A stretch of DNA of 64,000 bases from Vibrio sp. Y2-5 (GCF_014596725.1 NZ_JACVEG010000003.1:203884-267883), one strand, 5' to 3'. Shown: positions 25,854 to 35,866, counted from the first letter of the stretch. The notes: generated by a model from the letters alone, not told the origin. Numbers and translations: made by a program.

Positions 25854-26897
25854 CTAACTGAGCAACGCAACCACAGTATGACGACGCACATTCGCTTGTG
25901 CATTTAATGCTTCAAACGCTGAAGCAAAATCTTCAGAAGCTCTATTAAAATGTGTGAGCTTTTGTGAAATTTGCTGACTGGTAGGCACATTCAGTTGACT
26001 CTTCATTGTCTGCATTTGTGTATCGATATCGACTTGATATTGATTAGCTTGTTCTAAGCTAGCGTGTGTTTGCTGAAGATGTTTATTAACTTTAATGATG
26101 CTCTGCTTAATACCGTCACGCGAGCTTAAGTCGAAACGCAGTTCAGCAACGCCATCGGGTTCTGATTTTAAATTGAGCATGTTAGCCTGACCAGCCGGAA
26201 AACGATGGCCTTGGCCTGTCACTGCGACTTTATGGTCCATTTGTTTGTAAGCTCGCTCACTCGCTTCAAATAGTACAGTACCGTCTTCACTAATGCTGGC
26301 TCTCATCCCGAAAGGTATAAGACTTCTATCCAACATTTTAACGGTTCTAACTCCATCTTTCGCTGAATCAAACTGGATCATTACCGAGCTACCATGAGGG
26401 AAATCCAAACGTATTTGTTCAGCTTTACCTTGTAAGCGATTCACATTGAGGCCTGGAATAGAAAATCGGCGGACATCTGTTCCATTGAGTTTTAAGTTCA
26501 ACTCATTATCAATAACACGATGACCATCGAACCGAGACTCTTGTAAAACGGTATCAATATTTAATTTTGAACGCGTTAAGCTCTCTTTAATATTTGGAAC
26601 GCTATCTGCGCCCTGATTCATTGCCTGAGTTAATTGGCGCTTAATGCTACCTAACTCTTTGCCGACTAACTGCAAAGACTTAGCCGCTATTTGTACAGCA
26701 GTCGCTTGTTGTTGTCCTTGAGTAAGCAATATTCCCGACACAGAATAAGTCGACGCATTGCCTCTGTGCTGATAAGTAGCAGCGTTCGACTCAATAAGTT
26801 TTACATCGCCAGCGTTTAGTGACGGGGTAACTGTCGTTCTTTCCTGCCCTGTTAGTCGAATACCATGCGCACGAACTTCACTTGTGCTTAAAGCCAT
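25854..26897 (-). CDS. Flagellin/FlgL-like protein of the lateral system
   Basis: A 347-residue protein directly after flgL (12-base gap) on the same strand. Its C-terminal 90 residues have flagellin D0-like heptads (TSQQISQKLTHFNRASEDFASAFEALNAQANVRRHTVVALLS). The N-terminus contains LNAGDVKLIESNAATYQHRGNAS, then a long helix with QQATAVQIAAKSLQLVGKELGSI. It lacks a canonical flagellin N-terminus. It could be a minor filament or junction subunit. I do not know an established name, so none is given. Confidence 0.7.
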   Translation of the reverse strand: MALSTSEVRAHGIRLTGQERTTVTPSLNAGDVKLIESNAATYQHRGNASTYSVSGILLTQGQQQATAVQIAAKSLQLVGKELGSIKRQLTQAMNQGADSVPNIKESLTRSKLNIDTVLQESRFDGHRVIDNELNLKLNGTDVRRFSIPGLNVNRLQGKAEQIRLDFPHGSSVMIQFDSAKDGVRTVKMLDRSLIPFGMRASISEDGTVLFEASERAYKQMDHKVAVTGQGHRFPAGQANMLNLKSEPDGVAELRFDLSSRDGIKQSIIKVNKHLQQTHASLEQANQYQVDIDTQMQTMKSQLNVPTSQQISQKLTHFNRASEDFASAFEALNAQANVRRHTVVALLS

Positions 26898-26908
26898 TTA
26901 AATACTAC

Positions 26909-27799
26909 CTAAATACGGTCAAACAATGATAAGCCGTCTATTTTGACATAGCTGGCTTGCGTAGCCTGTAAAGCAGCCATAAAACTGTTTAAACGCACAG
27001 AAGCTTCACTGTAATCTAAAGCAGACAACTCATCGTTCACTTTTTCGACAAAGAGTTTATTGTCGGTATGCGAACTGTTCATTAAATCCAAGTTGTTGTG
27101 ACGTCCGCCCATTTCCGTGATTGCTGACAGAACGTTATTTGCGGTTATATCAAGATCATTAATGGTATTGCTGACTTCAGTTTGGAAATTCGCAGTAGGA
27201 GCCTGAAACTCGGCGATTAATCCGTCTATGGATTTTAAAATATTATTGCCACCGCCCAGATCCAAAACATCTAGCGCTGTAATGTTTGTTTCCATCGTAA
27301 CGCCTTTTGCAACAGTCACGACTCGTTTATCACTGTTACCCAAAATATTGTAGTTCGCATCTAAAGACGGGGTATCTGTTGCCGTTCCTGAGAATAAATG
27401 AACCCCTTCTTCATCCTGAGCATTAAATGACGAAGTAATCGAATCTCGGAGATTGTTTAACTCGGTAATAATGCCGGCACGGTCTTCTGTTGTCATCGTG
27501 CCATTCGCTCCCCATAGAATTCGGTCACGCATGTTCTGCAAACTATCTGTCACGGAATCTAAATACACTTCCTGGCTGGAAAGTATCGTTTTTACATTGG
27601 CAATATTGTTTTGGTATTGGGTAATAGCGCTGTCTTCACGTTCGAGGTTCAATAACTTGATTGATGCCATAGGATCGTCGGACAGCTTAGTCATCCTTTC
27701 CCCTGTCGACATTTGCTGCATGACCTTTCCTAACCCTGCATTGTTTGTCTGCAAACTTTGCAGCATCATCTGGCTAAACTGTGTGTCACTGATTCTCAT
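26909..27799 (-). CDS. flgL: Lateral flagellar hook-filament junction protein FlgL
   Basis: A 296-residue protein. The N-terminus MRISDTQFSQMMLQSLQTNNAGLGKVMQQMSTGERM and C-terminus YVKIDGLSLFDRI are typical of FlgL; heptads in both ends form the D0 coiled coil. It is the second junction protein joining hook to filament. It is at the end of the flg operon after flgK, 9 bases apart. Confidence 0.94.
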   Translation of the reverse strand: MRISDTQFSQMMLQSLQTNNAGLGKVMQQMSTGERMTKLSDDPMASIKLLNLEREDSAITQYQNNIANVKTILSSQEVYLDSVTDSLQNMRDRILWGANGTMTTEDRAGIITELNNLRDSITSSFNAQDEEGVHLFSGTATDTPSLDANYNILGNSDKRVVTVAKGVTMETNITALDVLDLGGGNNILKSIDGLIAEFQAPTANFQTEVSNTINDLDITANNVLSAITEMGGRHNNLDLMNSSHTDNKLFVEKVNDELSALDYSEASVRLNSFMAALQATQASYVKIDGLSLFDRI

Positions 27800-27808
27800 G
27801 ATGTCCCT

Positions 27809-29182
27809 CTAAAATAACTGCAGCACTGAATCAAACAGCTGGTTGGCGGTACTGATAACTTTCATATTGGCATTGTGCGCATTAGCAAAATTCATTAGGT
27901 TTGCTGCTTCTTCGTCACTGTTGACTGCACTAATATTATCTCTGGCGGTAATTGCTTGACTGTTCATGCTGCTTTTAGCCTGGTAGTCCGATTCGGCCTG
28001 TCGTGCTTTTATTGCGACATTACCCACCATTCCTGTAAATGCATCATTCAGTGAAACACTCCCAAAGCCATTTATCGAAAATGTCTGGTTACTTATCCCT
28101 ATGATGGAAATCAAGTTGTCGCTGTTCCCTGGGTTTCCATCGCCAGATAAACCCAGTTCATTCGGCGTAATGTCTGTAATGGTTAGACTTGCAGCAGCGT
28201 TCGCTGCGTCATAACTAAATAACGCTTTTCCCGCTATTCCGTTCAGATCTAACCCCATTGCCAGTTCTGTGTTGAACGCATCAGCCATGGAAACAGCCAT
28301 CTCATCAACCGCCAACATATACGGTTTGAGAATGTTAGTTTGGTAGTTTGATATTGCGCCAAGGTTACTGCCGACATCACCGGGTATTGAAAAACTTTGT
28401 TTATCAAAATCGACTTGTAACGTTGCTAGATAAGCATCATTGACATCAGGTATGGCTTTAAGGACACCTGCCTCACTGCCCATGATCAGAGGTTGACCAG
28501 ACGTCAGTGTGACTTGAATGCTCCCGTTAGCCTGATCAGTGGTTTTTACTTCCACCAATTTTGCTAGCTCTCCAACCAACGTATCGCGAGTATCTAGTAG
28601 TTGTGCTGCATTTGCGCCAACGCCTTTACTCTCAACTATCTGCTTATTTATATGAGCTATATTGCTCATAAGGCTATTTGCTTCTGCAACTGCAGCAGTG
28701 CGCTGATCGCTTAAGTTTTTATGTTGGGTATAAAGGGACTCATTCAGAGTATTAAAACGGCGGGATAGCGCTTCAGCTTCATTAATAATTTGCTGACGTA
28801 ATGGCATAGATTCCGGTTTCGAAGTCGCATCATGAAGTGCAGCAAATAAGTTATCCAAACCAGCTGATAAACTAAACCCATCAGAATCTAAGGTGTTTTC
28901 TAGGTAACTTAAACTCTCCGTATACCGTGATGCATAAGATTCTGCACTGCTGGTCGTCCACGTTTGCTTAACAATAAACTGATCTGTTACTCGGCGAATA
29001 CTCGTCACCTCTACTCCCGTCCCTGCACTAAGTCTGTCATACTGAGAACCGCCAACGGTTGCCATTAGGGCCTGTTGACGACTATAACCAGGAGTATTTA
29101 CGTTCGCGACGTTTTGAGCTGTAACATCTAGTGCTACGCGGTTTGCGTTGAGTCCGCTTAATGCGATATTAACCAGGTTCAT
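27809..29182 (-). CDS. flgK: Lateral flagellar hook-filament junction protein FlgK
   Basis: A 457-residue protein, shorter than the typical 550-650 of polar FlgK. It starts MNLVNIALSGLNANRVALDVTAQNVANVNTPGYSRQ with the rod/hook signature and ends NAHNANMKVISTANQLFDSVLQLF. It forms the first ring of the hook-filament junction. It is 5 bases downstream of flgJ in the operon. Confidence 0.95.
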   Translation of the reverse strand: MNLVNIALSGLNANRVALDVTAQNVANVNTPGYSRQQALMATVGGSQYDRLSAGTGVEVTSIRRVTDQFIVKQTWTTSSAESYASRYTESLSYLENTLDSDGFSLSAGLDNLFAALHDATSKPESMPLRQQIINEAEALSRRFNTLNESLYTQHKNLSDQRTAAVAEANSLMSNIAHINKQIVESKGVGANAAQLLDTRDTLVGELAKLVEVKTTDQANGSIQVTLTSGQPLIMGSEAGVLKAIPDVNDAYLATLQVDFDKQSFSIPGDVGSNLGAISNYQTNILKPYMLAVDEMAVSMADAFNTELAMGLDLNGIAGKALFSYDAANAAASLTITDITPNELGLSGDGNPGNSDNLISIIGISNQTFSINGFGSVSLNDAFTGMVGNVAIKARQAESDYQAKSSMNSQAITARDNISAVNSDEEAANLMNFANAHNANMKVISTANQLFDSVLQLF

Positions 29183-29187
29183 ATACG

Positions 29188-29712
29188 TTAACGCTCCAAT
29201 TTACGAATCAAAGGCTGACTAAATGCATTAGTCGCTGTTAATTCATTTCTATCCTGGAAGTTAGATGCGACCGTTTGTGAAGAATGATTAACTGGTGTGG
29301 CGACATTTTTTGCCAATTTTGACTCATCGTGTCCTACACGTTGAGAAGCTAAAGAAAAGTCCACAATGTTTGAAGCCGGGGTATTCTCATTCGAACCCAA
29401 TTGCTCAACTAACATATCTGCAATACCTGAGCTCTGTTTTTTCGCCATTTCAATAGCCATCTGGCCATCATACATATCGCGAAACACACCTTGTTGCTTG
29501 CTAGAAAACGGACTGTCTTCATCAGCCATAACATCACTACTGCTACGCATTTGGCGTAATACTAATTGCAGGAACATGGCCTCAAATTGTTTAGCGACAG
29601 TTTCTAATGCACCTTTTTCGTCGGAAGCATGTTTAATGTTCGTCAGTGTTGTGTTGTCATGGTAAAGAACTGAACCCACTTGTGTTCTATCGTTAGAAAG
29701 ATCTATTTTCAT
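29188..29712 (-). CDS. flgJ: Lateral FlgJ, rod-binding domain only
   Basis: A 174-residue protein containing the N-terminal FlgJ rod-capping domain (VAKQFEAMFLQLVLRQMRSSSD...VFRDMYDGQMAIEMAKKQ) but not the C-terminal peptidoglycan hydrolase (FlgJ is about 310 residues in enterobacteria). A separate lytic transglycosylase is encoded with flgAMN at 37523, which may supply the missing activity. It is 10 bases after flgI. Confidence 0.92.
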   Translation of the reverse strand: MKIDLSNDRTQVGSVLYHDNTTLTNIKHASDEKGALETVAKQFEAMFLQLVLRQMRSSSDVMADEDSPFSSKQQGVFRDMYDGQMAIEMAKKQSSGIADMLVEQLGSNENTPASNIVDFSLASQRVGHDESKLAKNVATPVNHSSQTVASNFQDRNELTATNAFSQPLIRKLER

Positions 29713-29722
29713 TGTGCTTTCC

Positions 29723-30847
29723 CTAAATAACGACTAACTCTGCGTTTAATGCCCCTGCCTCTTGTAAGGCTTGCAATATTGACATCAGGTCAGTGGGTGT
29801 TGCCCCGAGGCTGTTCACCGCGTTAACGATGGTGTTTAGTTCGGTGCCTACAGGCCAGATCATCATATTCGCTCTCATTTCATCAATATTAACATCAGAC
29901 TGCTGAACAACTTCCGTTTGCCCTGAGTCTGCAAATGCATTTGGCTGACTCACCAGTTGAGATTCGTTAATACTGACCGTTAAGTTACCGTGACTGACAG
30001 CAGCCTCTCCCACTTTCACATTCTTACCTATTACGACAGTTCCAGTGCGAGAGTTAAAGACGATTCGTGCAGGTTTACGACCTTCGGTAACACTGAGTTC
30101 TTCCAACATAGACATCATAGTCACTCGTTGTTGGGTATCCTTAGGGGCACGCATTTCTACCTTGCCCTTATTGATTGCCATCGCAACCTTCGGTCCAAAC
30201 GTGTTATTAATTTCACGAACAATATTTTTTGCCGTGGTAAAGCTAGGTTCACGTAGATTTAATGTAATTTTGTCTTGTTCATTAAAGTCTGTGGGTATTT
30301 CTCGTTCGAGTGTTGCACCATTAGGCACTCTGCCAGTGGTTGCTGTATTGATGGTAATTTTTGAACCACTTCGACCTTCGGCAGACACACCACCAACCAC
30401 AACATTACCTTGCGCTACGGCGTACACTTCGCCGTCAACACCACGCAATGGTGTCATTAATAATGTTCCGCCTCTGAGGCTTTTGGCGTCACCGATAGAT
30501 GCAACAACAATATCAAGTTTCTGACCCGGCCCAGCCATTGGGTTCACTGTCGCCGTGACGCTCACTGAGGCAACATTACGCAATTTGGGGTTTGTAGACT
30601 CATCGAGTTGCACACCAAACTGACGCAACATGTTCGTAATAGATTGAGCGGTGAACTTCACTTGGTTACGGTCACCATTGCCATCTAAGCCAACAACCAT
30701 TCCGTAACCAACTAATTGGTTTTCACGTATGCCCTGAACATCAACCAAATCCATTAATGCAATTTGAGTTTCAGCTCGTGCGGTAGGTAACGAACCCCAA
30801 AATAGTACTAATAATACTGTCGTGAGAAATATATTGTGTTGTTTCAT
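29723..30847 (-). CDS. flgI: Lateral P-ring protein FlgI
   Basis: A 374-residue periplasmic P-ring protein with signal peptide (MKQHNIFLTTVLLVLFWGS...ARA) and the conserved DLVDVQGIRENQLVGYGMVVGL. The frame extends to 30862, but the ATG at 30847 overlaps the flgH stop as TAATG and begins the signal peptide directly, so I prefer it. The ring surrounds the rod in the peptidoglycan. Confidence 0.95.
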   Translation of the reverse strand: MKQHNIFLTTVLLVLFWGSLPTARAETQIALMDLVDVQGIRENQLVGYGMVVGLDGNGDRNQVKFTAQSITNMLRQFGVQLDESTNPKLRNVASVSVTATVNPMAGPGQKLDIVVASIGDAKSLRGGTLLMTPLRGVDGEVYAVAQGNVVVGGVSAEGRSGSKITINTATTGRVPNGATLEREIPTDFNEQDKITLNLREPSFTTAKNIVREINNTFGPKVAMAINKGKVEMRAPKDTQQRVTMMSMLEELSVTEGRKPARIVFNSRTGTVVIGKNVKVGEAAVSHGNLTVSINESQLVSQPNAFADSGQTEVVQQSDVNIDEMRANMMIWPVGTELNTIVNAVNSLGATPTDLMSILQALQEAGALNAELVVI

Positions 30848-31533
30848 TAAAACGGCATCCATGGACTATTAAAGAACTGCGTCAACCAACCGGACGCGTT
30901 ACTGTCAGCCAGTGCGCCACGACCTGAATAGGTGATTCTTGCATCACCAATGCGTTGAGAAGAAACTTGATTACTACGTGTAATATCTTCGACACGGACG
31001 ATTCCGGTCAGACGAATAAACTCATCCCCCTGATTCAATCGAAGCCATTTTTCTCCGCGGATTCTTAGTACACCATTAGGAAGAACCTCACCGACGGTGA
31101 CCGTTATTGCTCCTTCAAGTTTGTTGCCTTGAGAACTAGAAGCTGTGCCATCAAAATTTCGTTCACCATCTACAGACGCACTAAATTGATCATATGTACT
31201 GTTCCCGATGGTGGGGACACCGAGTCCAACACTCGACGTTTTTCCATATTTGGTATCTGCACTTTTGCTGGATTCTGTTTCTTCCGACAAAAGTACGGTC
31301 AAAACATCGCCGACACGATACGCACGGCGGTCTTGAAATAGTGTCATTGAGTAGTTGTGGCGATAAAGACTGCCTGATTGAGGTGCAGGTAAAGAGTAAT
31401 CCAAAGCCGGTGGCCCATATTTTTCATCATCGGGTGACGGCGGAATAAACTCATCTCGCCCCGCACAACCTGATAATATTAAAACGCTCAATAACCCGAC
31501 CGTGTTTAGCTTTGTCATTACTCTCTGTTTCAT
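30847..31533 (-). CDS. flgH: Lateral L-ring lipoprotein FlgH
   Basis: A 228-residue lipoprotein. The signal is MTKLNTVGLLSVLILSGC with lipobox LSGC, and the rest has FQDRRAYRVGDVLTVLLSEETESSKSA typical of FlgH. It forms the outer-membrane L ring. An internal ATG at 31518 is an alternative start with GAGAG nearby. Confidence 0.95.
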   Translation of the reverse strand: MKQRVMTKLNTVGLLSVLILSGCAGRDEFIPPSPDDEKYGPPALDYSLPAPQSGSLYRHNYSMTLFQDRRAYRVGDVLTVLLSEETESSKSADTKYGKTSSVGLGVPTIGNSTYDQFSASVDGERNFDGTASSSQGNKLEGAITVTVGEVLPNGVLRIRGEKWLRLNQGDEFIRLTGIVRVEDITRSNQVSSQRIGDARITYSGRGALADSNASGWLTQFFNSPWMPF

Positions 31534-31546
31534 TAACTATGCTTCC

Positions 31547-32332
31547 TTACACCGACTGTGACACATACTTCAGCATGTCATCTGCCGCAGATACGACTTT
31601 GGCATTCATCTCGTACGCTCGTTGTGTGGTGATCATGTCTACCATTTCTTCCACAACCTGAACGTTAGAGCCTTCGAGCACTCCTTGTTTAATGCTGCCT
31701 ACACCATCTTCACCAGCAACAAGTTCCTCAGCCTGACCACTAGCATCGGTTTCACGGAAGAGGTTTCCGCCTAAAGCTTCTAAGCCTGCCGGGTTAATAA
31801 ATCTTGCCAGCGTAATTTGTCCTAACGTCTGTGGTGTAGAATCCGTTGCACTTGTTGTAGTGACTGTGCCGTCAACACCAATCGACAAAGATGTTGCATC
31901 TTCTGGAATCTGTATTTGTGGCTGCAAAGGCAACCCCTGACTATTCACCATCAAACCTTCAGAATTCACATGAAACTGACCATTTCTGCTGTACATGATC
32001 TGACCGTCAGAATTTTCGATCTGGAAAAACCCCTGTCCCATGACAGCGAGATCCATTTCCTGACCTGTGTTCTGAGTATTACCCTGAGTAAAGACTTTTT
32101 GTGTACCAACTACGCGAACGCCGCTACCTAACTGAACTCCCGTTGGAAGCTGATTTACTTGGTCAACCTGAGCGCCGGGCTGACGTTGAATGCTGTAAAA
32201 CAGGTCTTCAAAAACAACACGATCACGTTTGAAACCAACCGTGTTCACGTTCGCGAGATTGTTTGAAATAGCGGTCATCTTAGTATCTTGAGCCGCCATG
32301 CCAGTTTTACTGACCCATAGAGCTGAGTGCAT
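31547..32332 (-). CDS. flgG: Lateral distal rod protein FlgG
   Basis: A 261-residue rod protein with MHSALWVSKTGMAAQDTKMTAISNNLANVNTVGFKRDR at the N-terminus and a C-terminal EEMVDMITTQRAYEMNAKVV. Length matches FlgG (260). It lies between flgF and flgH in the standard order. Confidence 0.97.
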   Translation of the reverse strand: MHSALWVSKTGMAAQDTKMTAISNNLANVNTVGFKRDRVVFEDLFYSIQRQPGAQVDQVNQLPTGVQLGSGVRVVGTQKVFTQGNTQNTGQEMDLAVMGQGFFQIENSDGQIMYSRNGQFHVNSEGLMVNSQGLPLQPQIQIPEDATSLSIGVDGTVTTTSATDSTPQTLGQITLARFINPAGLEALGGNLFRETDASGQAEELVAGEDGVGSIKQGVLEGSNVQVVEEMVDMITTQRAYEMNAKVVSAADDMLKYVSQSV

Positions 32333-32359
32333 TAAAGATTCTCCTTACAACGCCGACAT

Positions 32360-33094
32360 TTATCGCGCGCTTACTAATTTATTTCCGGCTTGAGCCAATG
32401 TTTCTGCGGTTTTCATCATGCGCACTTGCATTTCAAAATTACGCGTTAAAGACATAACACTCAGTAACTCATCAATTGCCGAAACATTACTTCCTTCAAT
32501 ATGTTCAGGATTAAGTTGTATCGTCGCATCTGCCGCTAACACTGTGCCATCAGTGGTATGCAATAAACTGTCACTTTCCTTTTGCAGTTGCCCATCCGCT
32601 GGGTTCACCAGTTTGAGTGTTCCAACGTTGATTTCAGCTCCGCCTCCAGGTGGTGTGACAGAAATAATGCCACGTTCACTTACTTCAACTTTTTCATATT
32701 CAGGCAGGACAATTGGCGCGCCACCATCATCTAATACGGCAAACCCGTTAATACTTAAGGCACCATTCGTATCGACAGCAATATTGCCCGCGCGTGTATA
32801 AGCTTCACCGCCATCTGGAGATTCAACGGTTAGATAACCATCCCCCATGATGGCAACATCAAGTGAACGTCCAGTTCTAACGATGTCGCCACTATCAAAA
32901 CGCGTATAAGCAGAGTTGGTTACGACCATGGTTCGTCCGTCATACCCTGAACCTTTTAGCGGCACACTACTGACGCGTTCCATATCCGCACGAAAACCCG
33001 AAGTATCTGCATTTGATAAGTTATTTGAACGTACGTGCTGAGCTTTAAGTACCCGGCTGGCTCCAGAAGTCGCGGTGTATAGCAAACTATCCAT
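32360..33094 (-). CDS. flgF: Lateral proximal rod protein FlgF
   Basis: A 244-residue rod protein with the SGASRVLKAQHVRSNNLSNADTSGFRADM motif and C-terminal IDELLSVMSLTRNFEMQVRMMKTAE. Length and position before flgG identify FlgF. Confidence 0.96.
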   Translation of the reverse strand: MDSLLYTATSGASRVLKAQHVRSNNLSNADTSGFRADMERVSSVPLKGSGYDGRTMVVTNSAYTRFDSGDIVRTGRSLDVAIMGDGYLTVESPDGGEAYTRAGNIAVDTNGALSINGFAVLDDGGAPIVLPEYEKVEVSERGIISVTPPGGGAEINVGTLKLVNPADGQLQKESDSLLHTTDGTVLAADATIQLNPEHIEGSNVSAIDELLSVMSLTRNFEMQVRMMKTAETLAQAGNKLVSAR

Positions 33095-33119
33095 TGTTGA
33101 TCCTGTTGAACTTCATTAA

Positions 33120-34316
33120 CTAGATTGCGCTGAATAACGCCTGAGTAAGCTTATCTTCTGTTGAGATGGTCTTTGCGTTTGCCTGATAGTTACGCTGAGC
33201 CGTCATCAGACTGACTAATTCTCCAGTCAAGTCGACATTTGAGCCTTCCAGAGCACCTGCAGATAAGTCACCTAAAGTACCCGTGCCCGGCACACCAATA
33301 GTCGGAGCACCTGAGCTGAAACTTTGCGTCCAAGCGGTACCACTGACTTTTGCTAAGCCTTGAGGGTTAGCAAAGTTGGCTAACACAACTTGTCCCTGTA
33401 ATTGAGATTCGCCATTTGTGTATGTGGCATACACCATACCGTTGTCTTCAATTCGTACACCACTGAGTTCACCTGAGGTATAGCCGTTAGGGTTGTTGGT
33501 ACTGACACTGAACTCCGCACCAAACTGCGTACTACCCGTCATACTGATGTCAATGCTCATTGCGTTCGCACCTGCGGCAGGGAAAGCAACGTTATAAGTA
33601 CCAGTAGGTGATAACAATGTTCCGTCAGTATTAAAAGTCACTGCTTGCGTTGTTACTGGTGTAGCGCTGCCATCCACTTGGACGTTCACTTCCCAAGTAT
33701 TATCTGCAGTTTTAGTGAAATACTGTGTAACCGTATGGCTATTGCCGAGGGAGTCATAAACTTTAGAAGTGTATGAAGAGTTAAATGAGTTAGGATCGGC
33801 AACATCAAATGGATATACCGCTTGATCAATTACTCCTGCACTAGCGTTGAAATTGGAAACAAATTCAAGTGAATCCGTCGCCTTCGCCGCCAATGAAGAT
33901 GTACCAATTTTTATATCACCAACAGACCCACTCATAAGCGTGTTGTTGGCATCGACGCTGTAACCCTGTAGCGCAGCACCAGTATTACTGACAACATTGT
34001 TGTTCTTATCGGTACTGAAGACACCAGAACGCGTGTATTGAATCTGGCCCGCTGAATCTTGTGTAACAAAGAAACCACCGCCGTTAATCGCCAAATCCAT
34101 CGCTCGGCCAGTGTTTGTCACTGACCCATTTGTATCAAAATCCTGTGATGTGGCAGCGACTTCTACACCACCAGGCTGTAAACCATTATAAACGGCTGCA
34201 AATTCAGTCCTTGCACCCTTAAATCCATACGTTGACGCATTGGCAATGTTATGGCTGATTGTGTTTAGTTCAGTATTGGTTGCATCCAAGCCACTAAGAG
34301 CAATATTAAAACTCAT
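33120..34316 (-). CDS. flgE: Lateral flagellar hook protein FlgE
   Basis: A 398-residue hook subunit. The N-terminus MSFNIALSGLDATNTELNTISHNIANASTYGFKGAR and C-terminus GELVSLMTAQRNYQANAKTISTEDKLTQALF are typical. The central part (residues 90-340) is variable and Ser/Thr/Asn-rich as in other hooks. It follows flgD by 27 bases. Confidence 0.96.
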   Translation of the reverse strand: MSFNIALSGLDATNTELNTISHNIANASTYGFKGARTEFAAVYNGLQPGGVEVAATSQDFDTNGSVTNTGRAMDLAINGGGFFVTQDSAGQIQYTRSGVFSTDKNNNVVSNTGAALQGYSVDANNTLMSGSVGDIKIGTSSLAAKATDSLEFVSNFNASAGVIDQAVYPFDVADPNSFNSSYTSKVYDSLGNSHTVTQYFTKTADNTWEVNVQVDGSATPVTTQAVTFNTDGTLLSPTGTYNVAFPAAGANAMSIDISMTGSTQFGAEFSVSTNNPNGYTSGELSGVRIEDNGMVYATYTNGESQLQGQVVLANFANPQGLAKVSGTAWTQSFSSGAPTIGVPGTGTLGDLSAGALEGSNVDLTGELVSLMTAQRNYQANAKTISTEDKLTQALFSAI

Positions 34317-34343
34317 AAATAACCTCAGTTTCCTTATAAGGCG

Positions 34344-35024
34344 TTAAGCGCCAAATTGAGTAATTTGATAAAAAGGTACGCTACCTACACCGGCGACATT
34401 GACCATTGCAGAGCCGCCCGAAGCGGGGATACGAACTTGTTCCACTTCACCAGCCAGCAATACATTCGGTGTTGGCTGCCCATCTTGTACTTGTACAGTA
34501 ACGTTATATTTACCGGCAGTTAGTCCTAACGCTTCAGGGTCTATTGAAAACTCAACTTCACCAGCAGGGTGAGCACCCAATGGCACTTTCACTGTTTCGC
34601 CATACTGGTTGGAAACGATTAAGTTAACTTGGCTAGAAGAATGATTAAGCTCGACTTTTCCTCTCTGTGGATTTTCATCAAGCTCAAACTCATTACCTGA
34701 AATATATACAGTCTGTCCTACTAGCCCTGCAGTCGATAGCACCTGCATGTTGTCCAGCAAGACTGTATTGTTCTGCAGTACGCTGGACATGTTTTCCATA
34801 CTTTGTACCTGAGAGAACTGGGCTAACTGACCAACATATTCAGTCCCATCCATTGGGTTTAGCGGGTCCTGATTTTGAATCTGAGCAACCATCAAACTGA
34901 TAAACTCATTTTCAAGTGATGTAGCACTGTTCGCGTCCAGAGAATTGCTGCTTACGCTTGTATTTGTCATTGTTGCACTACCCGTTGTGTCACCAGAAAG
35001 TGCTGTATAGCTTGCAATTGTCAT
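34344..35024 (-). CDS. flgD: Lateral hook-assembly scaffold FlgD
   Basis: A 226-residue hook cap. The conserved ENEFISLMVAQIQNQDPLNPMDGTEYVGQLAQFSQVQ is at residues 38-75, followed by Tudor/fibronectin-like domains. It caps the growing hook and is discarded later. The start overlaps the flgC stop by one base. Confidence 0.95.
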   Translation of the reverse strand: MTIASYTALSGDTTGSATMTNTSVSSNSLDANSATSLENEFISLMVAQIQNQDPLNPMDGTEYVGQLAQFSQVQSMENMSSVLQNNTVLLDNMQVLSTAGLVGQTVYISGNEFELDENPQRGKVELNHSSSQVNLIVSNQYGETVKVPLGAHPAGEVEFSIDPEALGLTAGKYNVTVQVQDGQPTPNVLLAGEVEQVRIPASGGSAMVNVAGVGSVPFYQITQFGA

Positions 35025-35458
35025 TAGCTACCCTGCCCTAGTTTTAACAGGCCTTGCTGCATACTTTTTACATTGGTGAGTACTTCAACATTGGTTTCAA
35101 AACTGCGTGTTGCTGACATCATGTCAGCCATTTCTGCCACAACATCAATGTCTGGGTAGTAAACATAACCATCTACATCAGCCAATGGACTATTAGGCTC
35201 AAAGCGTTTTTCTGCTTGCCCCTGCGCTTGAACAACATCAACAATTCGAACTTCTGCACTCGGGTAGTCATTATGGCTGGCGGTTAGTTGACTCTTGTTA
35301 TAGACGGTCGCAAAGACTGGCTTTAAAGCTTTATAGGCATCATTCGGGTTTGCAGATACTGCGTCCGCATTCGCCAAGTTACTGGCAACTGTATTCAAGC
35401 GAACAGTCTGTGCATTCATTGCCGAACCCGCTATCGAATAAATATCAGTAAATGACAT
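35024..35458 (-). CDS. flgC: Lateral proximal rod protein FlgC
   Basis: A 144-residue rod protein: YSIAGSAMNAQTVRLNTVASNLANADAV and C-terminal VVAEMADMMSATRSFETNVEVL. Length fits FlgC (about 134-148). It is 2 bases after flgB. Confidence 0.96.
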   Translation of the reverse strand: MSFTDIYSIAGSAMNAQTVRLNTVASNLANADAVSANPNDAYKALKPVFATVYNKSQLTASHNDYPSAEVRIVDVVQAQGQAEKRFEPNSPLADVDGYVYYPDIDVVAEMADMMSATRSFETNVEVLTNVKSMQQGLLKLGQGS

Positions 35459-35460
35459 GA

Positions 35461-35823
35461 TTAACGTCCTTCAATTGCTTTAGCTAAGCCCTGAAATTTC
35501 ATATTGAGAAACGTCAGGCTTGTTTGAAAATCCATGTTGTTCTGAGCAAATTTGCCTTGTTCCACACCCAATTCGACGGTGTTACCATTTTTACTATTCT
35601 GATAAGGAATCGAATATTGACTCTCAACACGAAGAGAGGGAACCGAAGGGTCTACGCCTAACTTACTGACGGAATCCATGACGGCGGTAAAACTCAAGTC
35701 CTTTGCCAAATATCCCGGAGTGTCAACATTCGCTAGGTTACCCGCGAGAACTTTGGTACGCTGAACGCGAAAGTTAAGCGCATCGGGATGTACGCCTAAC
35801 GCGGTTTCAAATGAAATAGCCAT
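35461..35823 (-). CDS. flgB: Lateral proximal rod protein FlgB
   Basis: A 120-residue rod protein beginning MAISFETALGVHPDALNFRVQR, with the rod motif LAGNLANVDTPGYLAKDL. The open frame reaches 35883, but the ATG at 35823 has AAGGA upstream and matches FlgB length, so it is chosen. It is the first gene of the flgBCDEFGHIJKL operon, with the sigma-54-like promoter about 44 bases upstream. Confidence 0.95.
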   Translation of the reverse strand: MAISFETALGVHPDALNFRVQRTKVLAGNLANVDTPGYLAKDLSFTAVMDSVSKLGVDPSVPSLRVESQYSIPYQNSKNGNTVELGVEQGKFAQNNMDFQTSLTFLNMKFQGLAKAIEGR

Positions 35824-35866
35824 GCTATTGTCCTTGCTGATTGCCTTACACTTCAAATACATATAA

